The notes below the pieces were generated by a model. That model made no database searches. It was not told where the DNA came from and saw only the letters and a program-made list of their open reading frames with translations. A program made the position numbers and the translations under genes. A stretch of DNA of 64,000 nucleotides from Selaginella tamariscina (taxonomy: Eukaryota; Streptophyta; Lycopodiopsida; Selaginellales; Selaginellaceae): the NCBI GenBank assembly GCA_003024785.1, contig PUQB01000117.1, positions 320,079 to 384,078 on the forward strand, written 5' to 3'. Below, piece after piece: positions 32,601-45,110 of this stretch (position 1 is the stretch's first letter; the number at the start of each line of letters is the position of its first letter).

Positions 32601-33640
32601 AAACGAAGTGAACATTAAAGTTTTTTTTACTAAACTTCAGCTTCAACTTCACATGTCTTGAACTTCCTGGCTTTAATAGGACATTGTGTCCTGCTTCACC
32701 ATAATATAAACATAGAATCTCACTGTGGCGATGTTGCTTCTCAACAGCGAAAAGTGAGCCACGCTTGTATTTCTCAACCTCCATAGAACTACTCTAAAAG
32801 TATCGTAAGAACATGTACCACAAGCTACAGAATGGCTTGTAGGAACTGTTGACAATTTTTCTTGATGACGCTCAAACAAACGGTTGTCGCAGCGAACGGC
32901 CTATTGCATGATCTCCCCTAATGTTTGGGCAATCCGATAACATAAGGAGAAGGTCCTTCACGTCATCCCTCAACCCAAAACGAAAATGTTTGATCAATGT
33001 AGTCTCGTCCCATGGAATGTTCGTGCAAAGTTACTAAAATTCAGATTCATAGACAGAAAGCTGGTCAGGATCCCTTGTGTGAGCTTGCGTAACTTTGTGC
33101 ATGTGGAACGATACTTGTCAGGATCTCCCAAAGCAAGCTTCAAAGGCAGCCACAAATCCTTCAAAGTCCTCCATCAATGGGTCGTTACGCTCCAGCAAAG
33201 GGGCAACCCAAGCCCGTGGAAATCCAACTAATAAGGATGCCAAAAGGCCAACCTTTTGTGCATCAGTCGAGTAGCGGCATGGTTGCATGTGGATCAAAAG
33301 CCTAATCTGATTCAGGAAACCTTGGAAATCTGCACGATTGCCACTGAACTTCTCTAGTTTGCTAATCTTTTGGCTCTAAGAAAGAGTTCGATGAAAGAAC
33401 CATGGATGCTTGAGAGAGAGCTTGCACAGCAGCCTTGAAGATGCATCAGCAGCTGCATGTTGCCCCTTGTAGAACCTTGCAGATCTGTGACCACTTGGCA
33501 CAAAGTGGTCAACTCATGAAACAACATTTGGTGCTCGCGTTAAAATTGTGCAAAATCTGCCCATGATCCATGAAGGAAAGGAGGAAAACAAGGAGAAAAG
33601 CTAAGGAAGAAAAAAAGTAATTGAAAATTGAGGAGCTATG
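32601..33640 (-). pseudogene. gag of element C
   Basis: A full-length but broken gag between the 5' LTR and the protease. A zinc-knuckle relic reads C-L-Y-Y-G-E-A-G-H-N-V-L-L near 32700, where two of the expected C-C-H-C ligands are lost. The N-terminal part (33100-33560) matches element B's gag fragment on the other strand. Confidence 0.75.
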
Positions 33641-33643
33641 AAA

Positions 33644-33659
33644 GCAGTTACTATCAAAC
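33644..33659 (-). promoter_or_regulatory. Primer-binding site of element C (self-priming type)
   Basis: In sense orientation GTTTGATAGTAACTGC directly after the 5' LTR. Its core TTGATAGTAACTG is the reverse complement of CAGTTACTATCAA, which lies inside the LTR at the expected RNA start (perfect in A at 22391-22403; one mismatch in C's own 5' LTR at 33805-33817). Confidence 0.7.
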
Positions 33660-34029
33660 TGTCAACCACGATCCAAGAGCAAGGAGGCTTGGACTCAGGA
33701 GTAGGACAAGGACTAGGAACAAAACAATAACAGTACAGAACTAGAAACAAGAACGAGAACATGAAGCAAGGAGCAAGACAAGAATGATCATAAAAAGATT
33801 GGTGTTGATAATAACTGATTGTACAACAATTAGGTCGGAACTTCTATGCTCACAACTCCAAGAACTAATCTAGGCATGAGCTAAAAATATACTCCAAGAG
33901 CTAATTTAGTCATGAGCTAAAAAATGATGTCCCTTATCCTGTAGGCATATTCTGTATGCCGTATCCTATATCCTGTATCGTGTATCGGGTCTTGTAGACA
34001 TATCCTATATCCTGTATCAGGTCGTGACA
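33660..34029 (-). repeat. 5' LTR of element C
   Basis: 370 bp, from TGTCAACCACG (sense end) to GGTCGTGACA (sense start), followed by TTTAG. It is shorter than the B and A LTRs through loss of much of the repeat-rich U3 and U5. Confidence 0.88.
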
Positions 34030-34034
34030 TTTAG

Positions 34035-37000
34035 TAACAATATCATCTTGCCTTGTCCTCCATTTCATCATCAACCAGTTCTCCCACTCTCCTCTTTGCA
34101 ACATTTGTTGGGGGTATATATTAGTTTCACCTTTCCTTTGCATGTCTCTCCCCTTTATGAGAAACAACACTCATTACCAACAAGAAACACGTCTTTAGCA
34201 TTAAGAACCCATCATAGTATTCAATCACACAAGCCTTTTTCGTCCGCATCTTCTCTTATAAATACTTCATGATGTTCTAAAAATGTTGTTTGCTAGCCTT
34301 GTTTCTTTGTCTGTATAAAGATAGGTAGCATCCACCAATCTTTCTCAGTATCTTCTTTGCAACATCAATATGGATGGTAAATTAATGAATTGGTTATGCA
34401 GTCCAGAGTGAATAGCACTTAAATTGATAGGTTGGTATAATTTTGATTGTCAAAGTTAGAAGTATTACAACTTGGACAATAATGACGAGGATATATAATT
34501 ACTGACATACACGTACAATATTATATTACAAAAGAAAGTAGAGTATAGTAGAGTAGAGTAGACTATAATCATTATGAAAATAATTCAGACATGAAATATT
34601 GATATGGACAATAGATTGTTAGTGGATCGATGAGTTAAAAATCTAATTTGTTGAGCTACAAGATTGACATATTTGCACGATCTAGAACGTTGGTGAACAA
34701 ATAATGATTGCATTTGAAATTCACATAAACGGATATTAACAAGCAAAAAAACTTATGTATATAAAGAAGCACAAACATCACAATTAGGTAGAAAAAACTT
34801 ATATATATAATGAAGCATAAACATCACAATTAGGTTTTTTGTTTGAGCGCCTTGTTATTCAACAACATCTTCTATAAATTAAACAGTGTTCATTAGCAAA
34901 ACACATCACTTATATTTAGTAAAAATGAAGCATTCAACATGCTAATATTTAAAATAAGATTTTGTAATTCACTTCTATAAAGAATATTCCCTTTGAATAT
35001 TATATTGAATATAAGAATAGATATTGTTATGTTTATGTGCATGGAACAAACTCATCTTATGAGTCACTTCACATAAAGAATATTCCCTTTGAATATTCTA
35101 TTGGATATAGGATAATATTGTAGATGCTTATGTGCAGGGGAGACAAGATAGTCTCATTGAATATTTAAAGAGCGAGAAAACATTTTCATAATGTATTTCT
35201 TTAGTTGTTATTGTTTAAACATAGTGTTTTTCTTGGAGATGTCTGACAAGAACAATCTCATTACACTATTTAGTTTTTGTTTAACTCATTTAACAGTTGA
35301 ATATCTCATTTAAAAGTTATACCTCAAGGCATTTGAAAGATATTTTAACATCGATCTCGAGTAACAAGAATATTAGTCTCATTATCGTATTTTGGGGTTC
35401 ATCATAAATATGTATATCCCGCAAGCATCCATTAGGATACAAATCTCATTCTTTAATTCAATTTTGTTGCTTTAATTTTTTAATAATGTATTGCACTACT
35501 TTGAATAGTCTCGTTGAACAAATTAGACCATAAATGTCATGTTCAACAAAACAAGCATGCTTAATGACGTTTCGTTCACATTTTGTTCAATTTTATAACC
35601 AACAATGTTGACATGATCTTTATACCTTTTTGCCAAAACAATGACATTTTGTGAAAAAAGATTTTGTGAGCTAGTTCATCATGGTTCAAATCTCTAGATT
35701 CGTTACAAATATGCCACTGCATGCTTTGGACACGACAAAGTCCACATAAAGGTTATGTAAGTCTTTCTTAGTGTAAACAAATCGACTTTGAATTGCACCA
35801 CAAGTGTCTTGTTACTTGGGGTTGAGGTGCATGTGTCTCATTAAAATCAAGAATAATGTGCAAGTTTACATGGCATACTTTGATTTTCCTATTGTGATTC
35901 CAACAAAGAAATACATTGAGTGAGTGTTGAGGTTGTTCTACTTGGTAAACATGGTGCATCAGTTGCTAAATGGGATTGTACTAGTTGCAGATCCAAATGA
36001 GTCAAATGAAAATAGAACTCTTCGTATGATATTGGTGTTTTGTTAACATCAGTGATAATTAGGCACTCCTGCTTTCAAATGGAAAATTTGTGCGATGGCA
36101 CATAAATAAAGTTGTGTTCAAATTTGGCATTAGCAAACCTTCTAAAGAGTTTTACATTTTAAATTACAAATTGTTTCATCAAAAGGAAAAGAACGTATAA
36201 GTCCTATGTCGAGCAAAGGTCTCCCACACAAACATGACCAAGTAGGAAGATGCATTATTAGATGTGAATATTTACATGTGGCTTCGCGAGATACAAATGT
36301 AGATGTAATTATTGTCAATTTGTTAACTGAAAGGTCTGGTATATGTTCTAAAGTAAGACATATTGTTAAAAGAAGAATATATTTATAATGCTCTTGTGCA
36401 AGACATTCTATGCAGCCTAGTCTTTAATGGTTGCATGGTCTGTTATGAAGGGTGGGACACCATATATGACATTTCTTCAAGAACATTTTATAAGGATCGA
36501 AGGACTTTCTTTGATGGAGCAGATGTTGAATTTATGGTAATAAAAGACTGAATAAAACTTAATTAAATGTTTTTTATAAAGGCAATATTCTAAACTTCAT
36601 TCAAAATAATTGTGAAAAGATGCCACACCCTTATATGACATTATTAGAAATACCTAAATTATCATGCTTGTAATGTACACCCAACAATCAATACTTGAAA
36701 GAGACTAAAAATCAAACAGATGGGATTAGCAAAGATCAAACAGATGGGATTAAATAAATTAGCCTCTTTAAGTTTAATATTTTTTGAAATTCTCAATTCC
36801 AACATGTCAACATTGCAAAAAATACTTCTTCAACGAATGTAATTTTCCTATATTATTAAAAATAAAAATCTATGAGCATGTAGTGAATTTGAAAGAACTC
36901 TTTTAAGAGATCAAAGAAGTCAGCTATGTCAAAACAAAGAAGTTGCATACTAGGTTACTCTTTGAATGCTACATTAAAAATTATCTTAGCAAAATACAAG

Positions 37001-37370
37001 AAAAATAAACCACTTAAAGACAAGTCTCTCGAAGATGCAACCTGCACCAAAGTGTCTTTCCTCTCACAAAAACTTTACTCTATCCCTTATTAAAATGCTT
37101 ACACAAGGTCAAGAAGTAAGTGGTCATTTCATTATCAATTACATTATATGTACAATATTTTTCAGGTTTCTAAAGAACCTAGGAAATTGGAACCTAACAA
37201 AAAGCAAGATGAGAATTATGAGAAGCAAAGATACCAAACTGGAGCACAATCACATTGAAGATGAAAATGCCAATAATACACACCTACACATAGATTATAT
37301 CCAAGCAACAACAGCATTGCAATCGAGTTAACGCTATAACAGAGTCATTTTTTTGTCTTCATGACGCAGG
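34035..37370. other. AT-rich region with decayed repeat sequence
   Basis: 34130-34205 resembles 55448-55540 (shared 'tctttagcatt' and 'ctcattac' blocks), so the flank of element C is itself repetitive. Two similar 'gaatattccctttgaatatt' segments occur at about 34980 and 35080. Short open frames at 35768-35959 (minus), 36206-36388, 36363-36551 and 37035-37331 look partly protein-like, but I recognise no family. Confidence 0.4.
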
Positions 37371-38369
37371 GTCGTGTAGATAGATGCATACCTGCATACA
37401 TGGACATGTATGTGTCTTGCTATTACTGTTAAGGTTTTACGAAGTCTGTTGCACAATTGCTTTAGTTACTTTAGAAGCTATTTTAATAGTCGACTGTTGT
37501 GTAACTCACACACACATACACAATAAAAAAAGTTTCCTTATGCTTATAAACTTTTGGTTACAGCCATCGTCTCGAAACTGCATGAAATTCTGATAACCAT
37601 AACAACATAGAGCAGAAGACGGAAAATGCTGGTCAAATAGACACAGAATATCCAGGACAAGCGGAATATGGCGAAGATGAAGGAGGAAGACAACTGTACG
37701 TCTTTGATGGAACAGTAAAAGTTTGCAGACAGTAACACGTGTCCAAGTATTGCTGGCTTCTCGGTTTCTACGAAAAGAATGGCGCTATTTTGAACCATTC
37801 ATCCTTTGCATGCTTCACCGGATTTGTGAGATTGTGACCTCGAGCCCATGTTATATCACGTACATATTGTGTGTGTGTGTGTTTTCTTTGCTATGTGTGC
37901 GTGGTATCCGTTCGTCTGTGTACGTTGCATATAGACATATATGAGTTTGTGTACACATGTATACTTACATGCATTTATGTACATATACTACACTTGCTTC
38001 TAGAGGGAAAGCGTACTGTCAAGAGTATATTCATAGACAAATTGTGTAATTCCTCCCCTGCATGCGGGCGTACATGTGTATAGAGTGATACTGATTCAAT
38101 TATATGTAGATAATACTTGATCTGTTTCACAATATACTTAAGAACAACATGAAGACAAAATTCTTCACCAAAGTTGTTCGAAACTTCTTCAAAAAGCTTT
38201 TGCTTTATGTGGACTCTGCCGTCAAATCCATACACAAGTTACTAGGGTAAGTCTTAAAAGAAAACCCTATAAGTAAACATTAAACAATAGCACTAGTTTA
38301 ATTCAATCTTTGTTTTCAATAGTCAGTACCGCAATTCACAGACACACTTACGCACGCACACCTAAACTT
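37371..38369. other. Unassigned stretch with possible exon
   Basis: The plus strand at about 38150-38247 encodes a K/F-rich segment ending at a GGTAAGTC donor, which could be an exon of an unrecognised gene. CA/GT microsatellites occur near 37870-37885. No known domain is seen. Confidence 0.25.
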
Positions 38370-40540
38370 GCCAACTATTATAGTGTGTGTATGTGTACAA
38401 GAGCATAGCAATAATGTTGACCATGCTATATATACTCTATTACTTAAATATATAATAGAGAATATTATATAGCTCACTTATTCATATCTTTTTAAGTTTC
38501 ACACACACATTTTTATTATATATCTGTTTTTTCATGTTTAAGGAAACAAGACTAATTGTTGAAGCTTTGAGCCCTGATGGAACCATATCTGCAAGAAACG
38601 GATTACCCGTGGAAAACATACAACCACTGAAGAGTAACGTGTATCTGCATGTGTGTATGTGTGTATGAGAGAGAGATAGAGGAGAGAGAGACTTCTCGAT
38701 GAGGATAGATGACCCAGAGTGAGTTTCTTTATTAGCGCAGCTATTTAGATTGTTGATAACTATAACTACTTGCATTTGTGTACTGCGGAAAACACACGCA
38801 CGGAGAGAGAGAACATTGTTAGATATATTGACTTTCATTGGGTTCTAAAACAGTTTATACTCCAAGATCCGCTCGTAGAAGCGCAGCATCGTGAGTAGAC
38901 AGCATAATTCCTCCAGACTTGACACCATCCGGCCAAGTGATATGCGGATTAAGAAATGGAGGGTACCTAACTTCGTTCTCCAGTCCAGCCCAGTCGAAGT
39001 CGATAAAGATTACCCTGCCGCTGTTGAAGGATGTTAGACTTTCGTAGATCCCCGTGAACATGACCGGATAGAGACTGTGTACCTGCTCGTACGCCTTGAG
39101 CACTGCCGTCTTACACGCATCCCACGAAGCAGGTCCAGTGCAGTCCCATCCGTGATGTTCTCATAGTGTGCAGGGTCTAGACTGCTCACAACCATCCAAC
39201 CGTCCTCTGGAGAGTACACGTCCATCCGAATCACCTTCCAATATCCACCGAGCTCTGACACCGTGAAATTGGGGCGAAGCCTGCTTCCTTCCATTTCCGG
39301 TGCACCTCAGTGCCATACTTTGACAGAACTTGACAATCTTCTTCTCTCCATCTCCATGGCTGTACTTTAACAAGTACAGGAGCTGTTCTTCTCTTCCTCG
39401 GAACATCTGTCGGAGAGTGGTCCGGTCGAGCCGTCTACGGAACTTTGTAACCCCAAGATCAGGATCCTTCTCCTGTTCTTTTCTCACGTAGTAAGGCCAG
39501 GTAACCGACTCGTCTCTCTCAATCTTGATGTCTGTCCCTAGGGAAATTCCCTTGTAAAAGGTTGCAAGCACTTCCAAGGTCCTTGGAAGCGGCAATAGCC
39601 CTTGCAACTTGGTTCCTGTGCTCCAAGTCCGTACATACTCAGAAGGTGAGATAAGGGTCAGAGGATCGTAACCAGGGTGGTCGTGACAAATGGCTCCACC
39701 CACTCTTATAGTAGCTCCGACTACCTCCACAATTAGCATGGGAATGCACGAGCGGCAATACATCCATCGCTTTTAATCAACATCTTCTGAGCGGACTGTG
39801 TGGTTAACATAGTCCCCATAATATTTCATTGACTCAATGCAAGCCTCTCCCCCAAACCCTATTCGTTCTTGACTGTAACTTAATAAGTACCAACCAAAAC
39901 TGCTCAACCTTGATTATAACCATAATATCTCTTCTTCGACATTTTTATCTAAGTCGACATAAGACTTGAAGTGGAACTGCAGATTGGGACAGAACTCAAG
40001 TAGCCGGTAAGATGCTCAAAGATAGTCCTATGGCACAACTTTTCATTTCATAGAAGTCACTCATCTCAAACATTGTTAATCACTTAGCCCAGTCAACCGC
40101 AGTAGGGACGAGAGTCCGGAAGAGCTCCACCTACCATGCAAATGCTTCATGGCCACGGGCAGCGGCATGATTCCAAAAGTACGGCCAATGTCATAAAACT
40201 GGTCTGCAGCTCCGAGATACTAAATAATCTGCGCACAGCGGAAGGCATTTTCGCTTATACCTCATATTTGAGCCGTTTCTGATACAACGGGTGAGCTTTA
40301 GATTATACGCTAAAGAATAGAAAACTTACCTCCAGGAAGAAATATTTCCCCCGAGAAAAGCCGCGAATCAGGAAACTGATCCTGTTGGTTGATTGTCGAA
40401 CCAAATCGCTCACTCGACCTTTCTCTGCAAGGTTCTCAAGGGCATCCCGCACCTTCGCGCCCTTCCAGATGTCCGCGTTCAAGGCGTCTTCACCGTGCTG
40501 AACTCGATTCTTACATAAGGAGCTTCCAATCTCCGACAAG
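38370..40540 (-). repeat. Right arm of the large inverted duplication (Crinkler copy 2 plus flank)
   Basis: Matches 1-2110 in inverted orientation, including non-coding 3' flank. It differs by point changes, small indels and a 75-bp AT-rich insertion (38425-38495) that resembles 51860-51905. Confidence 0.85.
38850..40540 (-). pseudogene. Crinkler-like effector gene, copy 2, broken
   Basis: Same architecture as copy 1: an N-terminal segment (40303-40540), a REase-like part, and a kinase-like C-terminus with F-I-D-F-D-W-A-G at about 38990-39010. Breaks differ from copy 1. The G run at the kinase HGD site is intact here, but the C-C-G-G-G run about 10 bases upstream has one G fewer. An 8-bp deletion lies just after the loop, and exon 2 starts with a 15-bp difference followed by a stop. 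The near-ATG position of copy 1 is not an ATG here, so the true start probably lies upstream of 40540, next to element D. Confidence 0.6.
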
Positions 40541-40660
40541 GAGTCTGATTAGAGCTCTTATGTGCTAAATCATTAATCTATAAAAATTACTTTTAACTAA
40601 TTTTTTAAACATTGTTAACTTGGCGTTCTATGGATAATAATAGTTTTGCAATTATAGATG
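40541..40660. other. Short spacer between Crinkler copy 2 and element D
   Basis: AT-rich sequence with no feature seen. Any upstream exon or promoter of Crinkler copy 2 would lie here, or was displaced by element D. Confidence 0.4.
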
Positions 40661-40824
40661 TGTGAGAGCTAGGAATATAAGAATGTATATATTTATTAAT
40701 TCAAAAATCCCAATTTATATACAAGAGCGAATGGTCCGTATTGAATCAAATTCGACAGCTATTAAAATCCATTATGTTAATAATAGTATGTGCACATGCA
40801 GCCGTACACATGGATCTTATATCA

Positions 40825-42492
40825 TCCCTCCTCTCTCAGAAGGATCAAGTTGGTTAGGGTTCTTTTGTAGATGGTTCAAATCTGGAGGAACATCACGAGG
40901 AGGCACTGGTGGATCTGTAGGCGGCACAACTTGTTCCCGTTGCACAAAATGCTTCAATCATTGCACATGTACAATCTCTAGAGGATCGGATTGAATGTCG
41001 TGTCGAACCTCATAAACCTCGCCCTACTTGCCATAGCACTGATACGGTCCTTTCCACTAAGGAAGGAGACTCTTAGCTAAACCACATACTGTAAGCTTGG
41101 GAAACAAACCAACACCAGTTCATCAACCTTGTACTCCATAGGAAGACGATGGGTGAGTTGTAACATTGTTTGTTGTCCTACTTGTATGCGGCCCAAGTAT
41201 TCTGTTGACTCCGCACGAACCAATGGAAGAATGCTCGTCAGATACCGATCCTATGACCTAGCATTAGCAGCTCGCAGTAATCGAGAAGGCAAACCCAACT
41301 CCGTTGGCAACACCAGATCATGACCATACAAGAGCTTATATGGGAAGTATCAATGGAACTTTGTACTCCAGTGACATAAGCATATTGGAGAGACGGTAGA
41401 TAACTATCCCAATTCGAATGTTGAAAGTTCCCATACTTCGCGATCATCCCCTTGAAGTTTTGACAAGCCGTTCCACTAAACCATCTGTTTGAGGATGATA
41501 AGCACTTGTGAAAGTGTGGCGTATCCCTAGTCGAGACGTCAAAACATGAAACACTTCAACCATAAATGCAGGACCATTATCTGAAAGAATTCGCTCCGGA
41601 CAAGAATGCTGAAACACGATCCGATTAAAGAGAAACTAACCAACAGCAGAAGCAGTCGCACTAGCAAAAGCACAACTTCTACCCAACGAGTTAGCTAATC
41701 AGAAGTAATAATAACGTACTCGCCAGTAGTTGACCGCGGAAAAGGTCCCATTAAATCAAATACCACCAACTCAAACGAACGAGAAACTGCAACTGACTCC
41801 AACCGTCCTTCTGAAGCACATGGGGAAGTATTGCGATCTTGGCACCACACATAGCTACGCACATACCGAATCACATCTCCTCGCAACTTCGGCCAATAGA
41901 AAGATTTGCGTAGTTTTTCCATCACACGACGATGTCCCATGTGCCTGCCAAGAATAAGAGAGTCATGGTAAGCATGGAGGAAGCGTGGAATGAAGACTGA
42001 AGACACCACCAACTGCAGAGGATCATCTGGATCAGTCCCCACAAAATAAAGAAGATCGTTCCGAAGGCGATACTGCGAATGTAAATGCCTGAAAGGCAAG
42101 TCATCAGCAAGTGATGTAGGATTCTCAAACCCATCACGAAGCCTTTGAATCCACGGCTCAACCTTTTGAGCTTCCCGAACCTCATCCAAAGACGGCAAAT
42201 CTAACTCTACATTCTGCGGACACTGAAGGTCAAGCATAGCAACTGCTGATGGTATGGAATCTTCGTCTAAAAAGTTCACCGAAGCTGGAACAACTGGTTC
42301 CTCTGGAGCAATAGAAGAGAGAGAAGGTGGAAGAGGAGCCCGAGAAAGAGCATCAACATCAGCCATGGAACTTCTTGGGCAATGAACAACTTCAAAGTCG
42401 TAAATTTGAAGTTTCAAAAGCCGAGTAGTATGACCAATCAAATTCTTCCGCTTCAACAACGAAGTGACTGCTGCATGATCGCCTTCCAACAA
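40825..42492 (-). pseudogene. Integrase and RNase H end of element D
   Basis: 42492-41695 is one 265-residue frame. It starts in the RNase H end (R-P-S-S-M-A-D-V-D-A-L-S-R-A), followed by the integrase zinc module (G-R-H-M-G-H...Y-V-W-C-Q-D) and the core start (V-V-F-D-L-M-G-P-F-P). A G-P-Y-containing C-terminal module with E-I-V-H-V follows near 40970-41080. Confidence 0.85.
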
Positions 42493-43470
42493 CGACCACG
42501 AACATGCAAGTAGGCATGGAGCTTCTCAAAACCCCAAACTGCTGCTAGACACTCCTTTTCTGTCGTGGAGTAATTCACCTCTGCTGGCTGCAATGTACGG
42601 CTGATGTACGCAATGGGATGTCGTTGGCCAGGAACACTTGTACTCTCCTGCATCAATACACCCCCGAGGCCGTGTCAGAAGCATCTACACGCAAGATGAA
42701 AGGACGGTGTAATCGGGTACGCCAAAACTGGAGGAGTCGTCAACAACTCTTTGAGATCTGCAAATGCCTGCTTGCAATCCTTAGACCAAACAAAAGAAGT
42801 CATTGACGATTTCAACAATGCGCGTAACGGTGCAGTACGATCTGAAAGATGATCACAAAATGACCCAGATATTGTACCTTGCCAAGAAAGCGTTGCACAT
42901 CATTCACACACTTTGGCGTAGGGAACTTCAAAACTGCAACTAGTTGTCAGGATCGACTTGCAAACCTTCACGTGAAATGCGATAACCCAGATAAGTGGTG
43001 GTCCTTTGATCCAAACACACACTTAAATGGCTTCAACTTCAAACCAACTTCCCGCAATCGGATCCAAAACCTTACGTACATCACCGACATGCTCCTCCCA
43101 CGTTCCATCCGAATGGATCAAAACATCATCGATGAAATCGGCAGTCACCTCCGGCATGTCGCAAAGAACCTCATCCATCATACGCTGGAAAGTTGCTGGA
43201 GCATTGCTCAAACCGAAAGGCATCACCAGAACTCGTACAGGCCAAATGGTGTCCGAAAAGCAGTCTTGGGAATGTCCATGTCAGCCATCGGAACTTGCCA
43301 ATATCCAGATGCGAGATCTAACTTGGTGAACCAACGGCTCCGCCCCAGTCGATCCAAAAGGTCTGCAGTATGAGGAAGTGGGTACACATCTGAGACGGTT
43401 ACCTCATTTAATGGGCGATAGTCAATGCAAAATCAGGCTTCGTCACAAGGTGAGGTTCGCACGCCCAAGG
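42493..43470 (-). pseudogene. RNase H and reverse transcriptase of element D
   Basis: RT blocks M-M-P-F-G-L-S-N-A-P-A-T-F-Q-R-M-M and F-I-D-D-V-L-I-H-S near 43130. The usual Y of the Y-x-D-D box is F, as also in element E. RNase H shows [15 protein letters not shown] near 42560. Confidence 0.88.
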
Positions 43471-44100
43471 ACTTCGAGACTTCCGGATAACACCCTTCTC
43501 CAACATCTCTTTGACATTCGCTCGTAAGATCTTGAGCTCCTTTGGTGACCGACGCCGAACAGGTACCTTGATTGGCCTAGCTTCTCCAGTTGGAATAGGG
43601 TGGCGTGTCGCAATCTTGGCCCCAGATGACAAGTCGAAGTTGAAAAGATCAGCATACTCCTTCTTGAGTTGATCAACAACTACAGCACGACGATTCTGAT
43701 GGATCCAGAGAAGGAAAGGAAGAGCATGAAGGGAAAATGGTTGGAAATAAGGGTGAGACAAAAGTGATGGAAGCAGATGGACGAAGTGGAATAGAAGTAA
43801 GAGGAATGGAAGAAAGACGAGGGAGAGTCAAACAAGGGGGAGACTTTTCAAAGTCACACTTGGCATGATTGCGAGTTAACCAATCCATACCAAGAATAAG
43901 GTGAAAAGCTTGACTCGGCACCACCCGCAAAGATTGAAGCTCGAGCTCACAATCATCCACACGAACAACAATGTCCACTTCATCCCGCGAACAAGCATGA
44001 GTGTGTCCGTTGCCGTACAGAATGAAGACTGGTTCTACCGCACGACGCAAATGAAGGCTGCAACGTGTAGCAACAGATTGAGAAACAGAGGACAAAACTT
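43471..44100 (-). pseudogene. Protease region of element D
   Basis: The second retropepsin block reads F-H-L-I-L-G-M-D-W-L near 43880-43900, preceded by a segment on V-D-D-C-E-L-E-L-Q-S. The first D-T-G block, expected just above 44100, is lost in a frame break but its nucleotide context is present. Confidence 0.7.
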
Positions 44101-44239
44101 GAACCTGTATCCACCAACACTGAAAGGAAAACAGGACGTGGCGTGTGATTAAACGAGCTTGAAAAGTGAAAACGGATGATTTGGTGCCGAGTGAACCCCT
44201 TGATGATACTCCCGAAAGAAAGATGGAGGGGTCACTAAT

Positions 44240-45110
44240 TTATTCGCACGAGGACCCTCCTCTACTCGTGCGATTCGTCGTTTCCCGGAAGATCCACCGC
44301 ATCACAACCTTCCACTGCAGCAGCACCAACCGGACGTTGTTGACGCCATGGCCTCCATCCTGGAAATGGGGGACGCCAATCGGGAAACCGTTGACAGCGC
44401 CGATACGTGTGTCCAACCTCATCACATGCCCAACAACGAACTGCACGTCCACGCCCACCTTGTGCTGGTACACGAGCGGCAACAGCCTCAACCTCCATCG
44501 GAGCAGGTCCATCCCCAACATGGAGTGGAACAAGAGCACGTGAAGGCAAGTGGGAGAGGTGACGACTCATATCGTTGTGCCAGCCTCAAAGCATCGTCAA
44601 GAGTCACTGGAGCTAGTGCATGCACAAGCCCCACAAGGTCTTGACGAAGTGCTGGCCACAACATACCTAACTTGATGCGTTCCGACATGTTAGGTTCTGC
44701 ACGCAGCAAAAGGCTTCGAAAGCGAACACCAAACTGCATCACCGACTCAGATGGCTCCTGACGAATACGATGCAACTGCTGAAAAGCATCATCACAGTCG
44801 TCCGCATGCCCAAATGCACGTTTGAAGATCTTGGAAGAATATTCCAATCTCACGAGTTGCAACGTCCAGACCATTGTACCACTGCAACGCCGTCCCTTGA
44901 AGACAAGTAGGAAACTCGCGCAAACACTGAGCACCGTCCCACGAATGATATGTGGCAACCACAATGAAGTGGTCAAACCAATGGTACACATCATCTCCAG
45001 GATTTCCGCGAAAGAAATCGGTCGGACACGGGGGTTTGCAACATAGAGAGGAGTACCCTGGTGTGAATGCTGCCATCAACTGAGAATGATTGTTCATTGC
45101 ACACGCATGG
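44240..45110 (-). pseudogene. gag of element D with zinc knuckle
   Basis: The capsid part contains F-R-G-N-P-G-D-D-V-Y-H-W-F-D-H-F (45000-44960) and F-G-V-R-F-R-S-L-L (44720). The zinc knuckle C-W-A-C-D-E-V-G-H-T-Y-R-R-C at about 44400-44440 fits C-x2-C-x4-H-x4-C exactly. Confidence 0.82.

Larger units (their letters stand above)
20684..34029 (-). mobile_element. Ty3/gypsy chromovirus C (Tf1/sushi-like), interrupted by element B
   Basis: An LTR retrotransposon on the minus strand. The 5' LTR is 33660-34029. The 3' LTR is split into 20684-20901 and 27810-28071 by element B. It is flanked by a 5-bp target-site duplication TTTAG (20679-20683 and 34030-34034). The internal region reads gag, protease, RT, RNase H, integrase, chromodomain from high to low coordinates. 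All frames are heavily broken, so it cannot move on its own. It resembles element A closely over its whole length but is more diverged. Confidence 0.9.
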
